Origin: Marinobacter fuscus
GTDB lineage: Bacteria > Pseudomonadota > Gammaproteobacteria > Pseudomonadales > Oleiphilaceae
Assembly (NCBI RefSeq): GCF_003007675.1
Contig: NZ_PXNP01000085.1
Coordinates: forward strand, 147,960-211,959
DNA: 64,000 nucleotides
Direction of reading: 5' to 3'
How positions within the stretch are numbered: position 1 is the first letter of the stretch; each line of letters starts with the position of its first letter. Shown piece after piece: positions 8,733 to 17,798 of the stretch. Position numbers and translations under genes: made by a program. The notes beneath the pieces were generated by a model, which worked only from the letters and a program-made list of their open reading frames with translations, ran no database searches and had not been told where the DNA came from.

Positions 8733-9624
8733 GGGCCTGCTCCCGCTTGCGCAACTTCAGCTGCTGTAGCCACAAACCGCTGAGGATCAGTACCAGGCCA
8801 ACGTAGGTGGATGACAGAATGACTTCCCCGAGAATGAAGTAGATAAACACCAGAGACAAAAACGGCGAGATAAAGATCAGGTTACTCACCCGTGAGGTAT
8901 TTTCTGCCTTTTTCATGGCCTGGGACCAGAGCACAAAGGCGATACCCATCTCGAACACCCCCACATACAGAGCCGCGACTGCCGATTTACCAAGGGGCAG
9001 AACCAGCCCCGCGGTTTGCCAGCAAACCATAATGATAACCGGCAAGCCGAACACAAAATTAAGGAACAGGCCCACCACCGGATCCCGGCTGTCCCGGGTG
9101 GCGATGATCCAATAAGACGCCCACACCAGCGTACTGCCCAGGGCCAGCGACACCCCCAAGGGATCAGAAAACGACAGCGACATCACCGCACCCCGGGTGG
9201 CGATTACCACCACCCCGGCGTAACACACCAGGCCCGCCAGTATATCGATACGGCGTAATTTCTGGCCCAGAAACGGCACCGACAAATAAGCCAGCACCAG
9301 CGCCCAAGTGTAATTTAACGGTTGAGCCTCCTGGGCTGGCAACCGGTCAAAGGCCCCGAACAATAGAAAATAGTAAAGACAAGGGTTGATCAGCCCCATA
9401 CCCATCGATTGCAGATACTGCCCGCGCCGCAGCTGAAATACCTGCTGCCACTTCCCCTGCACTACCAGAATAACCGCCATCACCAGTATGGAAGCACTGC
9501 TTGCCACCAGCAGCATCTGTACCGGCGCCAGATCGGCCAGCGACAACTTGAACGCGGTGGCCACCGTCGACCACAACAGCACGGTGGCCAAACCGTAGAT
9601 CATGGCCTGCTTCTGATTTTTCAT
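8719..9624 (-). CDS. EamA-family (DMT) inner-membrane transporter
   Basis: A 301-residue protein of the drug/metabolite transporter superfamily, with two EamA repeats and about ten hydrophobic helices. The first repeat begins at residue 8 ([31 protein letters not shown]) and the second near 150 ([21 protein letters not shown]). Family members export metabolites, amino acids or toxic compounds, and nothing here identifies the substrate. It shares a short overlap with the GIY-YIG gene, so the two are probably cotranscribed. Confidence 0.88.
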   Translation of the reverse strand: MKNQKQAMIYGLATVLLWSTVATAFKLSLADLAPVQMLLVASSASILVMAVILVVQGKWQQVFQLRRGQYLQSMGMGLINPCLYYFLLFGAFDRLPAQEAQPLNYTWALVLAYLSVPFLGQKLRRIDILAGLVCYAGVVVIATRGAVMSLSFSDPLGVSLALGSTLVWASYWIIATRDSRDPVVGLFLNFVFGLPVIIMVCWQTAGLVLPLGKSAVAALYVGVFEMGIAFVLWSQAMKKAENTSRVSNLIFISPFLSLVFIYFILGEVILSSTYVGLVLILSGLWLQQLKLRKREQALGQG

Positions 9625-9662
9625 TCACAACACATCCGAAAAAAACTAAGACTTGGCAATAG

Positions 9663-10463
9663 CTAGGAGTTCTGCCAGGGAAGCGCTATTAACGGCACCC
9701 CTTCTTCACGGCAAATGGCAACCGCCCTCGCGGTCAGGTCAGAAACGAACGGAACCTGCTCCCGGGGCTCGATCGGATAGGCCTTGAGCCGGTATTGCAT
9801 ACCGGCTTTCTGCGCCGACACGGTAACACGAACCGGCTGGTAGGTGCGGGTCAGCGGGCTGGTAAAAATCGCATTGCGGAACAAGTTCAGCATTCGATCA
9901 ACATCGTGATTGGGGTCGATGAACACCTCGGCAACACACATCAGATTGTCGGTACCATCGTTGCCGTTAGCCATCAGGCTGTTCCACAGTACGCCGTGGG
10001 GAATAACAACGACCGAATCGTCGAGCGTCACCATATCCACGGTGCGGGTGCCGATAGAACGCACTTCACCATAGTGGCCGTTTACCTCAATCCAGTCCCC
10101 CGGGCGATACGGCATTTCATACAGGGTGACAATACCGGCCACCAGGCTGGTGGCATAATCCTTGAACGCAAAGCCAAGCGCCAGGCCCACAGCACCGAAC
10201 ACCGCCACCATGTTCTCGAATGACGGCTCCACCAGCATCGGCACGACCAGGATAATGGTCAAAATAATAATCAGTAGCCGCAACAGGGGCACGGAAGCCA
10301 GCAGGTACAACCTGGGCTTGCCAGACAACCGGTCGGCAATCACCGGAACCAGTTTCTGGATCAGAAAAATCAGCAGTGACGCGGCCACCACCAACAGCAA
10401 AGCGCTGAGCAACGCATCAACGGTTATCGAAGACAACGCACTCTTGATGCCGGATGTATCCAT
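9663..10463 (-). CDS. Small-conductance mechanosensitive channel (MscS family)
   Basis: A 266-residue MscS-like channel. There are three transmembrane segments, and the pore-lining TM3 with its Gly/Ala pattern (VFGAVGLALGFAFKDYATSLVAGIV) lies near residue 90. It is followed by the beta domain (PYRPGDWIEVNGHYGEVRSIGTRTV) and the vestibule domain. The ATG at 10463 fits the AGGGAG spacing (8 bases) better than the ATG at 10469. The upstream 402-residue gene ends only a few bases away, so the two form an operon. MscS channels relieve osmotic stress, and a partner protein would be unusual. Confidence 0.92.
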   Translation of the reverse strand: MDTSGIKSALSSITVDALLSALLLVVAASLLIFLIQKLVPVIADRLSGKPRLYLLASVPLLRLLIIILTIILVVPMLVEPSFENMVAVFGAVGLALGFAFKDYATSLVAGIVTLYEMPYRPGDWIEVNGHYGEVRSIGTRTVDMVTLDDSVVVIPHGVLWNSLMANGNDGTDNLMCVAEVFIDPNHDVDRMLNLFRNAIFTSPLTRTYQPVRVTVSAQKAGMQYRLKAYPIEPREQVPFVSDLTARAVAICREEGVPLIALPWQNS

Positions 10464-10475
10464 TTCCATGGCTCC

Positions 10476-11684
10476 CTAAAATCGATCCACCGGATAGCCC
10501 CGGGCTTGCAGATAGCGACGCACATCCGGATAGCCCAACGGCTGCACTCTGTAGCGATGACTATCCCTGGAGAATGCGATGACATCAGCCCGCTGCAGTC
10601 GGCCAAGCGTGATTTGCAGTTCCTGTTCCGGCAGCCCGGTCACCTGCGCCAGGCGCTCGAGATCCAGGCCGTTGTGTAACAGAAGCGAATGCAGAACATG
10701 GCCCGTTGAGACCGTCGTCGAGGGCGGTACTTTGGGCAGGCTCAGGCGATCCAGGGGGGCAACCCAGCAGTGTTCTGTGGCATCCGGTGCGTCGACATCG
10801 CCGGATTCAGACTCCTCAGGTTTGGCCCGCAAGGCCCGCCGCCAGACTGCCAGTGCCACCCCGGGATTGCCCCGTGCCAGCGTCGCCAGGTCTTTTGGAA
10901 ACAGGCTGTGTTTTCGGGATTCCCGGCTCTCTGAGGGCGCGGGCAACACAAACCGGCCATCGTTGGTCATGCGGGCGGTCAGCCCCTGCCCGGTGTCAGG
11001 CATGGCCAGCTGCCCGAACCAGTCAACCAGGCATTCTCCGGTCAGAGGCGCAGGCATCCAGGGCGCTACATACAGATCCGGTAAGTACTGGCACCAGAAC
11101 TGCCAGCACCAACTGGAACACCCGACCACCCCGTTCCCGGCCTGATCAACTGCCAGACGCGCCATCAGTTCCCGGATCAACCCCAGGCCGGATCTGTGGC
11201 GGAGCCAGAAATCAGCAAGCTCCGGTATTACCCAGTCATCGGTCATCAACTGCTCGTCCCACCAGGCCGCTATATCAGCGTCTGCCATTAACAGATTGGC
11301 AGGCGGACTAATAACGCGAAGATCCAAGGTTTCAAGGGCTTCGGGGAGACCACTGAATGGCTGAGACACCAGAAAGCAGGCCTTGCGGGTATGGGCTCCC
11401 GATTGGCGCAATTCGTCCAGAGCACTGAGCAAGGCCGAGCCCAGTGGTGCAAAGTCCGGTAACGGGGCGTAGCGTTGAAGGCGGGCGCTCGACAGGGATG
11501 GCAGGTCGTCCAGCGATTGATAGGCCTGATCCGCCATGCTGAAATCGGCTTTCAGTTGCAGCAGAATATCGCGGATACCCGCACGAAGGGTTTTACGCAC
11601 CGATGTTTCCGGCAACTGCCACTGATCAGGGTGAATCAGGCCACCTGCCAGACAGGGGTGTTTGCTTTCGGCTTGTTCAGTCAA
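10476..11684 (-). CDS. Unrecognised 402-residue protein, ATPase-like remnant with C-terminal winged helix
   Basis: No family was recognised with confidence. The C-terminal third contains LARGNPGVALAVWRRAL, a pattern typical of the helical lid of AAA/STAND ATPases. It is followed by a Pro-rich stretch and a probable winged helix (HVLHSLLLHNGLDLERLAQVTGLPEQELQ..LQRADVI). No Walker A (GxxxxGK) or clear Walker B is present, so if it descends from an ATPase it has lost nucleotide binding. It is Trp-rich around residues 200-220. The start is TTG at 11684 with AGGAG 8 bases upstream. It sits directly before the MscS gene in the same operon. Confidence 0.6.
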   Translation of the reverse strand: MTEQAESKHPCLAGGLIHPDQWQLPETSVRKTLRAGIRDILLQLKADFSMADQAYQSLDDLPSLSSARLQRYAPLPDFAPLGSALLSALDELRQSGAHTRKACFLVSQPFSGLPEALETLDLRVISPPANLLMADADIAAWWDEQLMTDDWVIPELADFWLRHRSGLGLIRELMARLAVDQAGNGVVGCSSWCWQFWCQYLPDLYVAPWMPAPLTGECLVDWFGQLAMPDTGQGLTARMTNDGRFVLPAPSESRESRKHSLFPKDLATLARGNPGVALAVWRRALRAKPEESESGDVDAPDATEHCWVAPLDRLSLPKVPPSTTVSTGHVLHSLLLHNGLDLERLAQVTGLPEQELQITLGRLQRADVIAFSRDSHRYRVQPLGYPDVRRYLQARGYPVDRF

Positions 11685-11699
11685 GAATCCCTCTCCTGG

Positions 11700-12548
11700 C
11701 TATTCCGGCACCAACCAGTCCAGAGTATGGTTCAGGCCAAGCCGTTCAGCACCCTGTAAATCCTCCATCATGGCCGCCATGCGCTGCTCAAAGCCCCAGG
11801 GCGGATTAACCACCAGCATGCCTGAACCCATCATGCCTCGCTCCGGGGGAGCCTGTAGCCGTACCTCATTGCGCAGGGTCTTGCGCACCGCCGCTTCGCT
11901 TTTCAGAGCACTTAGCAGGCGCTGTTCCAAACCGCTGGTCAGTATCGGGTACCAGACAAGAAAGACCCCATGCCGGCACTTTTTCCAGGCTTTGGTCAAC
12001 GCCTGGGCAACGGACTCGTAATCACTCTTGACTTCGTAAGACGGGTCAATCAAAGCCAGCAGGCGTGGCTGAGGGGGCGGCAGGCTTTTCAGCAGGCCCT
12101 TCAAGCCATCTTCATGGCGCACCCGGATACCCGCCTGTTGCCCCCAACGAGCCAACTGCTGCTCTTCCGAGGGATGCAGCTCAAACGCCGTCACCGAATC
12201 GCCGGGGCGGCTGAAAGCGGCAAACCAGGCCGGTGACCCCGGGTAGACCTGCAACGTCTTCGGGGCTCGGCCTTGGTTGGCATCGGCAATCACCTCAATG
12301 AATGGCGCCCAGTCACTCGCCGCCAACTGCGAACGCAACGGCCAGAGTTTGCGCACACCCTCATCGGCTTCAGCTGTCTTTCGGGCCCGCTCACTCTCCA
12401 GGTCATAGATAGCACTGCCCGCATGGGTGTCAAAGCAGGCAATGGCCGTTTTCTTGGCGTGCATCATGGTCAGAACAAGCGCCAGGGCAGCGTGTTTCTG
12501 TACGTCGGCAAAATTGCCTGCGTGGAAGGCGTGAAGATAACTCAGCAT
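11700..12548 (-). CDS. rlmJ: 23S rRNA (adenine-2030-N6)-methyltransferase
   Basis: A 282-residue RlmJ that methylates A2030 of 23S rRNA with S-adenosylmethionine. The family N-terminal LSYLHAFHAGNFADVQKH, the segment YPGSPAWF and the catalytic motif IV as LIDPSYE (a DPPY-type motif) are visible. The length is normal. The ATG at 12548 has GGGAG 6 bases before it. The 402-residue gene begins 15 bases downstream, so it may be read through from rlmJ. Confidence 0.93.
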   Translation of the reverse strand: MLSYLHAFHAGNFADVQKHAALALVLTMMHAKKTAIACFDTHAGSAIYDLESERARKTAEADEGVRKLWPLRSQLAASDWAPFIEVIADANQGRAPKTLQVYPGSPAWFAAFSRPGDSVTAFELHPSEEQQLARWGQQAGIRVRHEDGLKGLLKSLPPPQPRLLALIDPSYEVKSDYESVAQALTKAWKKCRHGVFLVWYPILTSGLEQRLLSALKSEAAVRKTLRNEVRLQAPPERGMMGSGMLVVNPPWGFEQRMAAMMEDLQGAERLGLNHTLDWLVPE

Positions 12549-12654
12549 ATAGGGCTCCCGAAATCTGGCGTCATTAAGCCGCAGTCACTGTTGTGGTGCA
12601 AGCGATGCTCGGGCCACCTTGCTCTTCAATGGCTTGCTCAATGTCAAATCGGCC

Positions 12655-12683
12655 TTGATTCACTGCCTTTCCAACCTCATAAT
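12655..12683 (+). promoter_or_regulatory. Sigma-70-type promoter of the imelysin operon
   Basis: TTGATT (12655-12660) and CATAAT (12678-12683) are separated by 17 bases. The first transcribed bases are AT-rich (TAATTAATCTTATTA, 12692-12706). An iron operon would be expected to carry a Fur box here, but no convincing 19-mer is visible. Confidence 0.6.
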
Positions 12684-12732
12684 CTGAACGCTAATTAATC
12701 TTATTACCAGTCCCACATTGCATGGAGCCTCT

Positions 12733-14028
12733 ATGACCCGACTATTTCGCCCAGCACCGCTCGCGCTGACCATTGCCGCAACTCTGACTGCCGGGTGTGC
12801 GAACGCTCCGTGGTCCAGCGATCAGGCTGAACCGGCGACCAAGGCCTCGGTTGTTTCCCACTACGCCGACGTTGCGCACGCCACGTACGAAGATGCTCTG
12901 ATTACCGCTCGCGCTCTGGACAAAGCCACTGACCGGCTGATCGCCAACCCCACCGAAGCCAACCTGGCCGCAGCCAAAGACGCCTGGCTAGAGGCCCGCG
13001 TGCCCTACCAGCAGTCTGAAGTGTTCCGGTTCGGCAACGCCATTGTGGACGATTGGGAAGGCCAGCTGAATGCCTGGCCGCTGGACGAAGGCCTGATCGA
13101 CTACGTGAATGCCGACGACTATCAGTACGAGCTGGGTAACGCCGGCGCCACCGCCAACATCATCGCCAGCAACAACATTACCGTCGGCGGCCAGGATCTG
13201 GATGTGTCCCGCCTGACCCCCGAGCTACTGGCCAACCTGAACGAGATTGGCGGTTCCGAAGCCAACGTGGCAACCGGCTATCACGCCGTTGAGTTCCTGC
13301 TCTGGGGCCAGGATCTGCACGGTTTTGAAAGCGGTGCAGGCGAGCGCCCGGTGACGGACTTTGCCAAAGGCGGCGACTGCACTAACGGCAACTGCGACCG
13401 TCGCGCCCAGTACCTGGATGCGGTTACCGATCTGCTGATCTCGGATCTGGAATGGATGGTGGCCCAGTGGGCCCCGGAAACCAGCGGCAACTACCGCGCC
13501 CTGCTGACCAACGCCAGCGCCGATGAGGGCATCCAGAAAATGCTGTTCGGCATGGGTTCACTGTCGCTGGGCGAGCTGGCCGGTGAGCGCATGAAAGTGG
13601 CGCTGGAAGCTAACTCCTACGAGGACGAGCACGATTGCTTCAGCGACAACACCCATAACTCACACTACTACAACGGCAAAGGCATCCAGAACGTTTACAC
13701 CGGCACTTACCGCCGCGTGGACGGCTCTGTGGTCACCGGCCCGTCCCTGTCAGACCTGGTTGAGCAGAACAATCCGGAGCTGAACGCTCGCCTGACCGCA
13801 CAACTCGATGCCTCCATGAAGGCGTTGGCGGTGATGAAGGCCCGCGCGGAAAGCAGCCAGAACCCCATGGCTTTTGATAGCATGATCGCCCCGGCCAATG
13901 CCGAAGGCAGCCGCATTGTGAATGGCGCTATCATGGCGCTGGTTGAACAGACCGGCTCCATCGAGCAGGCGGCCCGGGAGCTTGGCATTGAAGCACTGTC
14001 TCCAGACGATGCCGGCCACGCTTTCTGA
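12733..14028 (+). CDS. Imelysin-family (M75) iron-regulated lipoprotein, IrpA-like
   Basis: A 431-residue periplasmic or outer-membrane lipoprotein of the imelysin superfamily, implicated in iron uptake. The signal peptide ends in lipobox TAGC (Cys22). The family GxHxxE motif appears as GYHAVEFLLWGQD (His184, Glu187). Two paired cysteine-containing segments (CTNGNC, DEHDCFSDNTHNSHYYNGKG) are also present. The ATG at 12733 is used because GGAG precedes it closely. It is the first gene of a four-gene cluster (imelysin, di-heme protein, second imelysin, DUF1513) that recurs in marine and pseudomonad genomes under iron control. Confidence 0.92.
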   Translation: MTRLFRPAPLALTIAATLTAGCANAPWSSDQAEPATKASVVSHYADVAHATYEDALITARALDKATDRLIANPTEANLAAAKDAWLEARVPYQQSEVFRFGNAIVDDWEGQLNAWPLDEGLIDYVNADDYQYELGNAGATANIIASNNITVGGQDLDVSRLTPELLANLNEIGGSEANVATGYHAVEFLLWGQDLHGFESGAGERPVTDFAKGGDCTNGNCDRRAQYLDAVTDLLISDLEWMVAQWAPETSGNYRALLTNASADEGIQKMLFGMGSLSLGELAGERMKVALEANSYEDEHDCFSDNTHNSHYYNGKGIQNVYTGTYRRVDGSVVTGPSLSDLVEQNNPELNARLTAQLDASMKALAVMKARAESSQNPMAFDSMIAPANAEGSRIVNGAIMALVEQTGSIEQAARELGIEALSPDDAGHAF

Positions 14029-14046
14029 TCCGTAGGCGCCAACACG

Positions 14047-14074
14047 CAGGCAGCGGGGGCTTCCCCGCTGCCTG
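14047..14074 (+). promoter_or_regulatory. GC-rich intercistronic hairpin, first of two
   Basis: A 12-bp perfect stem with a GCTT loop (CAGGCAGCGGGG paired with CCCCGCTGCCTG) lies 18 bases after the imelysin stop. It is followed by GAAAAAC, not a T-run. It is therefore more likely an RNA-stability or processing element than a terminator. Confidence 0.75.
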
Positions 14075-14086
14075 AAAAACAAGAAC

Positions 14087-14134
14087 AAGCCATGGAAAGC
14101 CCTCCTGCTCCTGCGGGATGTTTTTCCATGGCTT
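14087..14134 (+). promoter_or_regulatory. Second intercistronic inverted repeat
   Basis: The 12-base arms AAGCCATGGAAA (14087-14098) and TTTCCATGGCTT (14123-14134) are exact reverse complements with a 24-base loop. The element ends 25 bases before the start of the di-heme gene, so it can affect translation or decay of the downstream message. Confidence 0.7.
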
Positions 14135-14159
14135 CTTCCATTCTGAAACGCGAGTCTTT

Positions 14160-15569
14160 ATGAAACGAGCAATTTTCTCTTTACTGTTGCCGTTAGCCTT
14201 CGGTACTCCGGCCCTGAGCGCAGCAAGTCACGCTGGCTACCCTTTGCAAACCACACCACACACCGGCGGCGACGGTACCGTTCAGCAAGCCGACAGCAAT
14301 GCCTATTCCTTGCCCCAGGGCAATCTGTCGATGACCAAACGGCTGGATTTCAGCGTCGGCAACAGTTTTTTCCGCAACCCCTGGGTGGAAGCGCCCGCCA
14401 GCACCGATGCCCGGGACGGCCTGGGCCCTTTGTTTAACACCAACTCCTGCCAGGGTTGCCACGTGAAGGACGGCCGGGGGCACCCGCCCGGTGTCGACGA
14501 ACCCCCGGTGTCACTATTTCTGCGCCTGGCAGTACCGGCAGATCCGGAGCAGGATGCCGAGATACTTCGCAAACATGGTTTTAAACCGGCACCGATGTAT
14601 GGCAGTCAGCTACAGACCGCCGCCCTGCCCGCCGCCAAACCCGAAGCCGAGTTGGTGACTGACTGGAAAGCCCTGACACACACGCTCGCCGATGGCACCG
14701 AGGTGGAATTGCGCAAGCCGGTGTACCGCATCGAGAACCCGAATTACGGCCCGTTACCGGAAGACCTGCTGGTCTCTCCCCGGGTGGCGCCACCGATGAT
14801 TGGCATGGGCCTGCTCGAAGCCATTCCCATTGCCCGCCTGGAATCTCTGGCCGACCCGGATGACAACAACAACGACGGCATTTCCGGCAAGCTGAATCAG
14901 GTATGGGATCTGGCCACAGAAACCACCGTACCCGGCCGGTTCGGCCTGAAAGCCGCTGAGCCGAACGTACATCAGCAGAGCATGGGCGCGTTCGCAGGGG
15001 ATATGGGGCTGACGTCATCGCTCAAACCCACCACCGACTGCACCCCGGAGCAATACTGCGAGCGTTTTGCCCATGGTGGTGAGCCGGAAGTCAGCGACAA
15101 GGTCGCCAACTTTGTTTCCTTCTACGCCCGCAGTCTGGCCGTGCCTGCCCGGCGCAATATGGCAGACGAGGCCGTGCAGACCGGCGCCCGACTGTTCAAC
15201 GAAACCGGATGTGCCGCCTGTCATACCCCCAGGCACCAGACCGGCGAAGTAGCGGAACGCCCGGATTTGAGCAATCAGACCATCTGGCCTTACACCGACC
15301 TGTTGCTGCACGACATGGGGCCTGGCCTGGCCGATGGCCGCGATGAGTTCCTGGCCGATGGTAACGAATGGCGTACACCGCCACTGTGGGGTATTGGCCT
15401 GACCCAGGTCGTCAACCCGCAAGCCGGTTTTCTGCACGATGGCCGCGCCCGCACGCTGGAAGAAGCCGTGCTCTGGCACGGTGGCGAAGCCCAACCGGCC
15501 GCCGACCGCTATCGCCAGATGTCCGCGCAAGACCGCCATGCGCTGATCGAATTCCTTAACTCACTCTGA
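14160..15569 (+). CDS. Di-heme c-type oxidoreductase (DHOR/DUF1111 family)
   Basis: A 469-residue secreted c-type cytochrome of the di-heme oxidoreductase-like family. A signal peptide (KRAIFSLLLPLAFGTPALSA) directs it to the periplasm. Two heme-attachment motifs are seen: CQGCH (residues 97-101) and CAACH (351-355). The first is in the family context LFNTNSCQGCHVKDGRGHPP, and a second family motif is DDNNNDGISGK. The enzymatic activity is not firmly known. Genomic association with imelysins points to periplasmic iron redox chemistry. An upstream in-frame ATG at 14118 is rejected because it would mask the signal peptide. Confidence 0.9.
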   Translation: MKRAIFSLLLPLAFGTPALSAASHAGYPLQTTPHTGGDGTVQQADSNAYSLPQGNLSMTKRLDFSVGNSFFRNPWVEAPASTDARDGLGPLFNTNSCQGCHVKDGRGHPPGVDEPPVSLFLRLAVPADPEQDAEILRKHGFKPAPMYGSQLQTAALPAAKPEAELVTDWKALTHTLADGTEVELRKPVYRIENPNYGPLPEDLLVSPRVAPPMIGMGLLEAIPIARLESLADPDDNNNDGISGKLNQVWDLATETTVPGRFGLKAAEPNVHQQSMGAFAGDMGLTSSLKPTTDCTPEQYCERFAHGGEPEVSDKVANFVSFYARSLAVPARRNMADEAVQTGARLFNETGCAACHTPRHQTGEVAERPDLSNQTIWPYTDLLLHDMGPGLADGRDEFLADGNEWRTPPLWGIGLTQVVNPQAGFLHDGRARTLEEAVLWHGGEAQPAADRYRQMSAQDRHALIEFLNSL

Positions 15570-15578
15570 GGACACGCC

Positions 15579-16613
15579 ATGCACACGATGACCCGAATCC
15601 TTTGCGCATCGGCCCTCGCCCTTTGCAGCTCCCTGGCGCTTGCAGGCACCGCCGACCGACAGGCCAGGCAGCAATGGCATCAGGCCATTGGCGAGGGGTA
15701 TCAGGCCCTGGCAGTGGCATCCGGGCAACTGCAATCCGCAGCCGATGACTATTGCACTACCGCCAACGACAGCAACCGAACCACGCTGAACAAGGCCTGG
15801 CAGCGGGCCTTTCTGGCCTGGCAGCAGGTTCGCTTCGTGGATTTCGGGCCGGTGGAACAGAACAATCTGTCCTGGCAATTCCAGTTCTGGCCAGACCCGA
15901 AGAACCTGATTGCCAAAAAAGCGAATGCCCTGATGGGTATGGAACAGCCCGTCACCACCGAACAGGTTGCGCAGTCCGGGGTCGCGGTTCAGGGTTTCCC
16001 GATGCTGGAATACCTGTTGTACGACACCCGGCATCTCAACTCTGACCATGCACTCCCCGCCAGCGGTGCTTGCAACCTGCTCCAGGCCGTTTCCCAACAC
16101 CTTCGCAGTAATAGTGAAACCCTTGCGGCAAACTGGCGCAGCTTCGAATCCCGCTATCTGGACACCGACGCCTATCGGGATGCCACCATCCGGGCAGGCA
16201 TGGGGGCACTGGAGATTCTGGAAGAACGTCGTTTGGCCCAGCCCATGGGGTTACGGGGCAATGGCAAACGCAATGCCTACATCACCGATGCCTGGCGCAG
16301 CGGCCAGAGCATGAAAGCCGTCGAAGCCACCGTTACCGGCCTCAAGCAACGATTCCTGCCGGGGCTGACGACTCTGCTGACCGCCGAGGAACACGCCGCC
16401 CTGGCTGGCCGCATCCAAAAACAGTTTGACGAGGTACTGGAAAATTTCCCGGTTGCTGACCTGCCCATGACCACCGCCATCCAGCAGGACGATCAGTTCC
16501 GGGTGATTCAGAGCCTGTATGTGGATGTGTCGCAGTTGGCAACCATGGTGAACAACGAAGCCGCCGTGGCACTGGGTGTGGTGCGAGGGTTTAACTCCAG
16601 TGACGGCGACTAA
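15579..16613 (+). CDS. Second imelysin-family protein, exported
   Basis: A 344-residue imelysin-superfamily protein with a cleavable signal peptide (SALALCSSLALA) and no lipobox, so it is probably soluble periplasmic. The equivalent of the GxHxxE motif reads VQGFPMLEYLLYD, with the His replaced by Pro and the Glu kept, as in the second imelysins of such clusters. The ATG at 15579 has GAGGA 7 bases upstream and begins 9 bases after the di-heme gene, so the two are cotranscribed. Confidence 0.88.
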   Translation: MHTMTRILCASALALCSSLALAGTADRQARQQWHQAIGEGYQALAVASGQLQSAADDYCTTANDSNRTTLNKAWQRAFLAWQQVRFVDFGPVEQNNLSWQFQFWPDPKNLIAKKANALMGMEQPVTTEQVAQSGVAVQGFPMLEYLLYDTRHLNSDHALPASGACNLLQAVSQHLRSNSETLAANWRSFESRYLDTDAYRDATIRAGMGALEILEERRLAQPMGLRGNGKRNAYITDAWRSGQSMKAVEATVTGLKQRFLPGLTTLLTAEEHAALAGRIQKQFDEVLENFPVADLPMTTAIQQDDQFRVIQSLYVDVSQLATMVNNEAAVALGVVRGFNSSDGD

Positions 16614-16624
16614 GGGCACAAATC

Positions 16625-17719
16625 ATGGCGCTTGATCGCAGGCAATTTTTACAGGCAACCCTGGCCGGGGGCCTGGGTATTACTCTGAGTGGCTGCTCCC
16701 TGCTGCCGCAAAAATCCGGCCCGCAACCTGCCCGGTATTCCGGTGCCGTGGGCCTGCCCGATGGCAGTTTTGGCGTAAGCGCGTTCGGCCGCTCCGGCCA
16801 GATACTCTGGCAATCTCCGGTTGCCACCCGTTGCCACAGCGGCTGCAACCGGCCGGCTCACGGCGACATTCTGTTTTTCGAGCGCCGCCCCGGCTGGTCG
16901 TTTTACGTATTTGACGGCAACACCGGTAAGCGCCTTTATCAGATCAAAGCTGACGAAGGAGAACACTTCGTTGGCCACGGTGTGTTCTCACCCGATGGCC
17001 GCTGGCTGTACGCCACCGCGAGCCGCTACGAGCAAGGCCAGGGCATGGTTGCCGTGTACGACGCCGAGCGGGATTATCGGCGGGTGAACACCTTCGATCT
17101 TGGAGGCACCGGGCCCCATCAGATTACCCTGCACCCGGACGGACACACACTGGTGGTCGGCCTGGGGGGCATCCTTACCCACCCGGACTACGACCGCATC
17201 AAACTCAATCTCAGCACCATGAAACCGGCCCTGTTGCTGCTGGATCGGCACAATGGCCAGGTACTGGCTCGCCTGGCGCCGCGCCATCATCAGCAGAGTG
17301 CGCGCCATGTTGATGTCAGCCCTTCAGGCAAAGTCTACGTGGCCTATCAATATCAGGGCCCGTTGTACGAACGCCCGGCGCTGCTGGCAAGGCTGGAAAA
17401 CGGGGCATTGCGGGAATACCGGTTTGATGATGACACCCAGGCCGCCCTCGCCAACTACATCGCCAGCGTGATTGCTCATCCGGATAACGACCTGGTGGCC
17501 GCGGCCTCACCGGTGGGCGGCACCGCCATCATTTTCCGGGGCAGTACCGGGGAACTGGTCAACCGCGCCAGTATCACCGATTGTGCCGGTATTCAGGCTT
17601 TGGCGGGCGGTGACTTTCTAATCTCCTCCGGCCAGGGCCAACTGGTTCAGCTGGGCGCCGCACAACCTGCCCGAAAGCTTGCCAGCCTGCCGGTTTACTG
17701 GGATCACCATCTGGTCTGA
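16625..17719 (+). CDS. DUF1513 family protein, Tat-exported lipoprotein, predicted beta-propeller
   Basis: A 364-residue protein with a twin-arginine signal (DRRQFLQATLAGGLGITLSGC) that ends in a lipobox cysteine, so it is probably folded before export and lipid-anchored. The body has repeated beta-propeller-like blades (GVFSPDGRWLYATA, ITLHPDGHTLVVGLGGI, VDVSPSGKVYVAYQY). DUF1513 is the constant fourth member of imelysin clusters, and its activity is unknown. The gene starts 11 bases after the second imelysin. Confidence 0.88.
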   Translation: MALDRRQFLQATLAGGLGITLSGCSLLPQKSGPQPARYSGAVGLPDGSFGVSAFGRSGQILWQSPVATRCHSGCNRPAHGDILFFERRPGWSFYVFDGNTGKRLYQIKADEGEHFVGHGVFSPDGRWLYATASRYEQGQGMVAVYDAERDYRRVNTFDLGGTGPHQITLHPDGHTLVVGLGGILTHPDYDRIKLNLSTMKPALLLLDRHNGQVLARLAPRHHQQSARHVDVSPSGKVYVAYQYQGPLYERPALLARLENGALREYRFDDDTQAALANYIASVIAHPDNDLVAAASPVGGTAIIFRGSTGELVNRASITDCAGIQALAGGDFLISSGQGQLVQLGAAQPARKLASLPVYWDHHLV

Positions 17720-17798
17720 TCCCCCGGCCCTTATCAACCGGGTTAATGGCAGCCGTGCTTGCTGGTATGCTTGGCAAAACTTTCCAGAGGACGGCGCT

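Noticed and set aside
12684..12732. Fur box before the imelysin operon
   Set aside because: The AT-rich stretch does not contain a convincing run of GATAAT-type hexamers.
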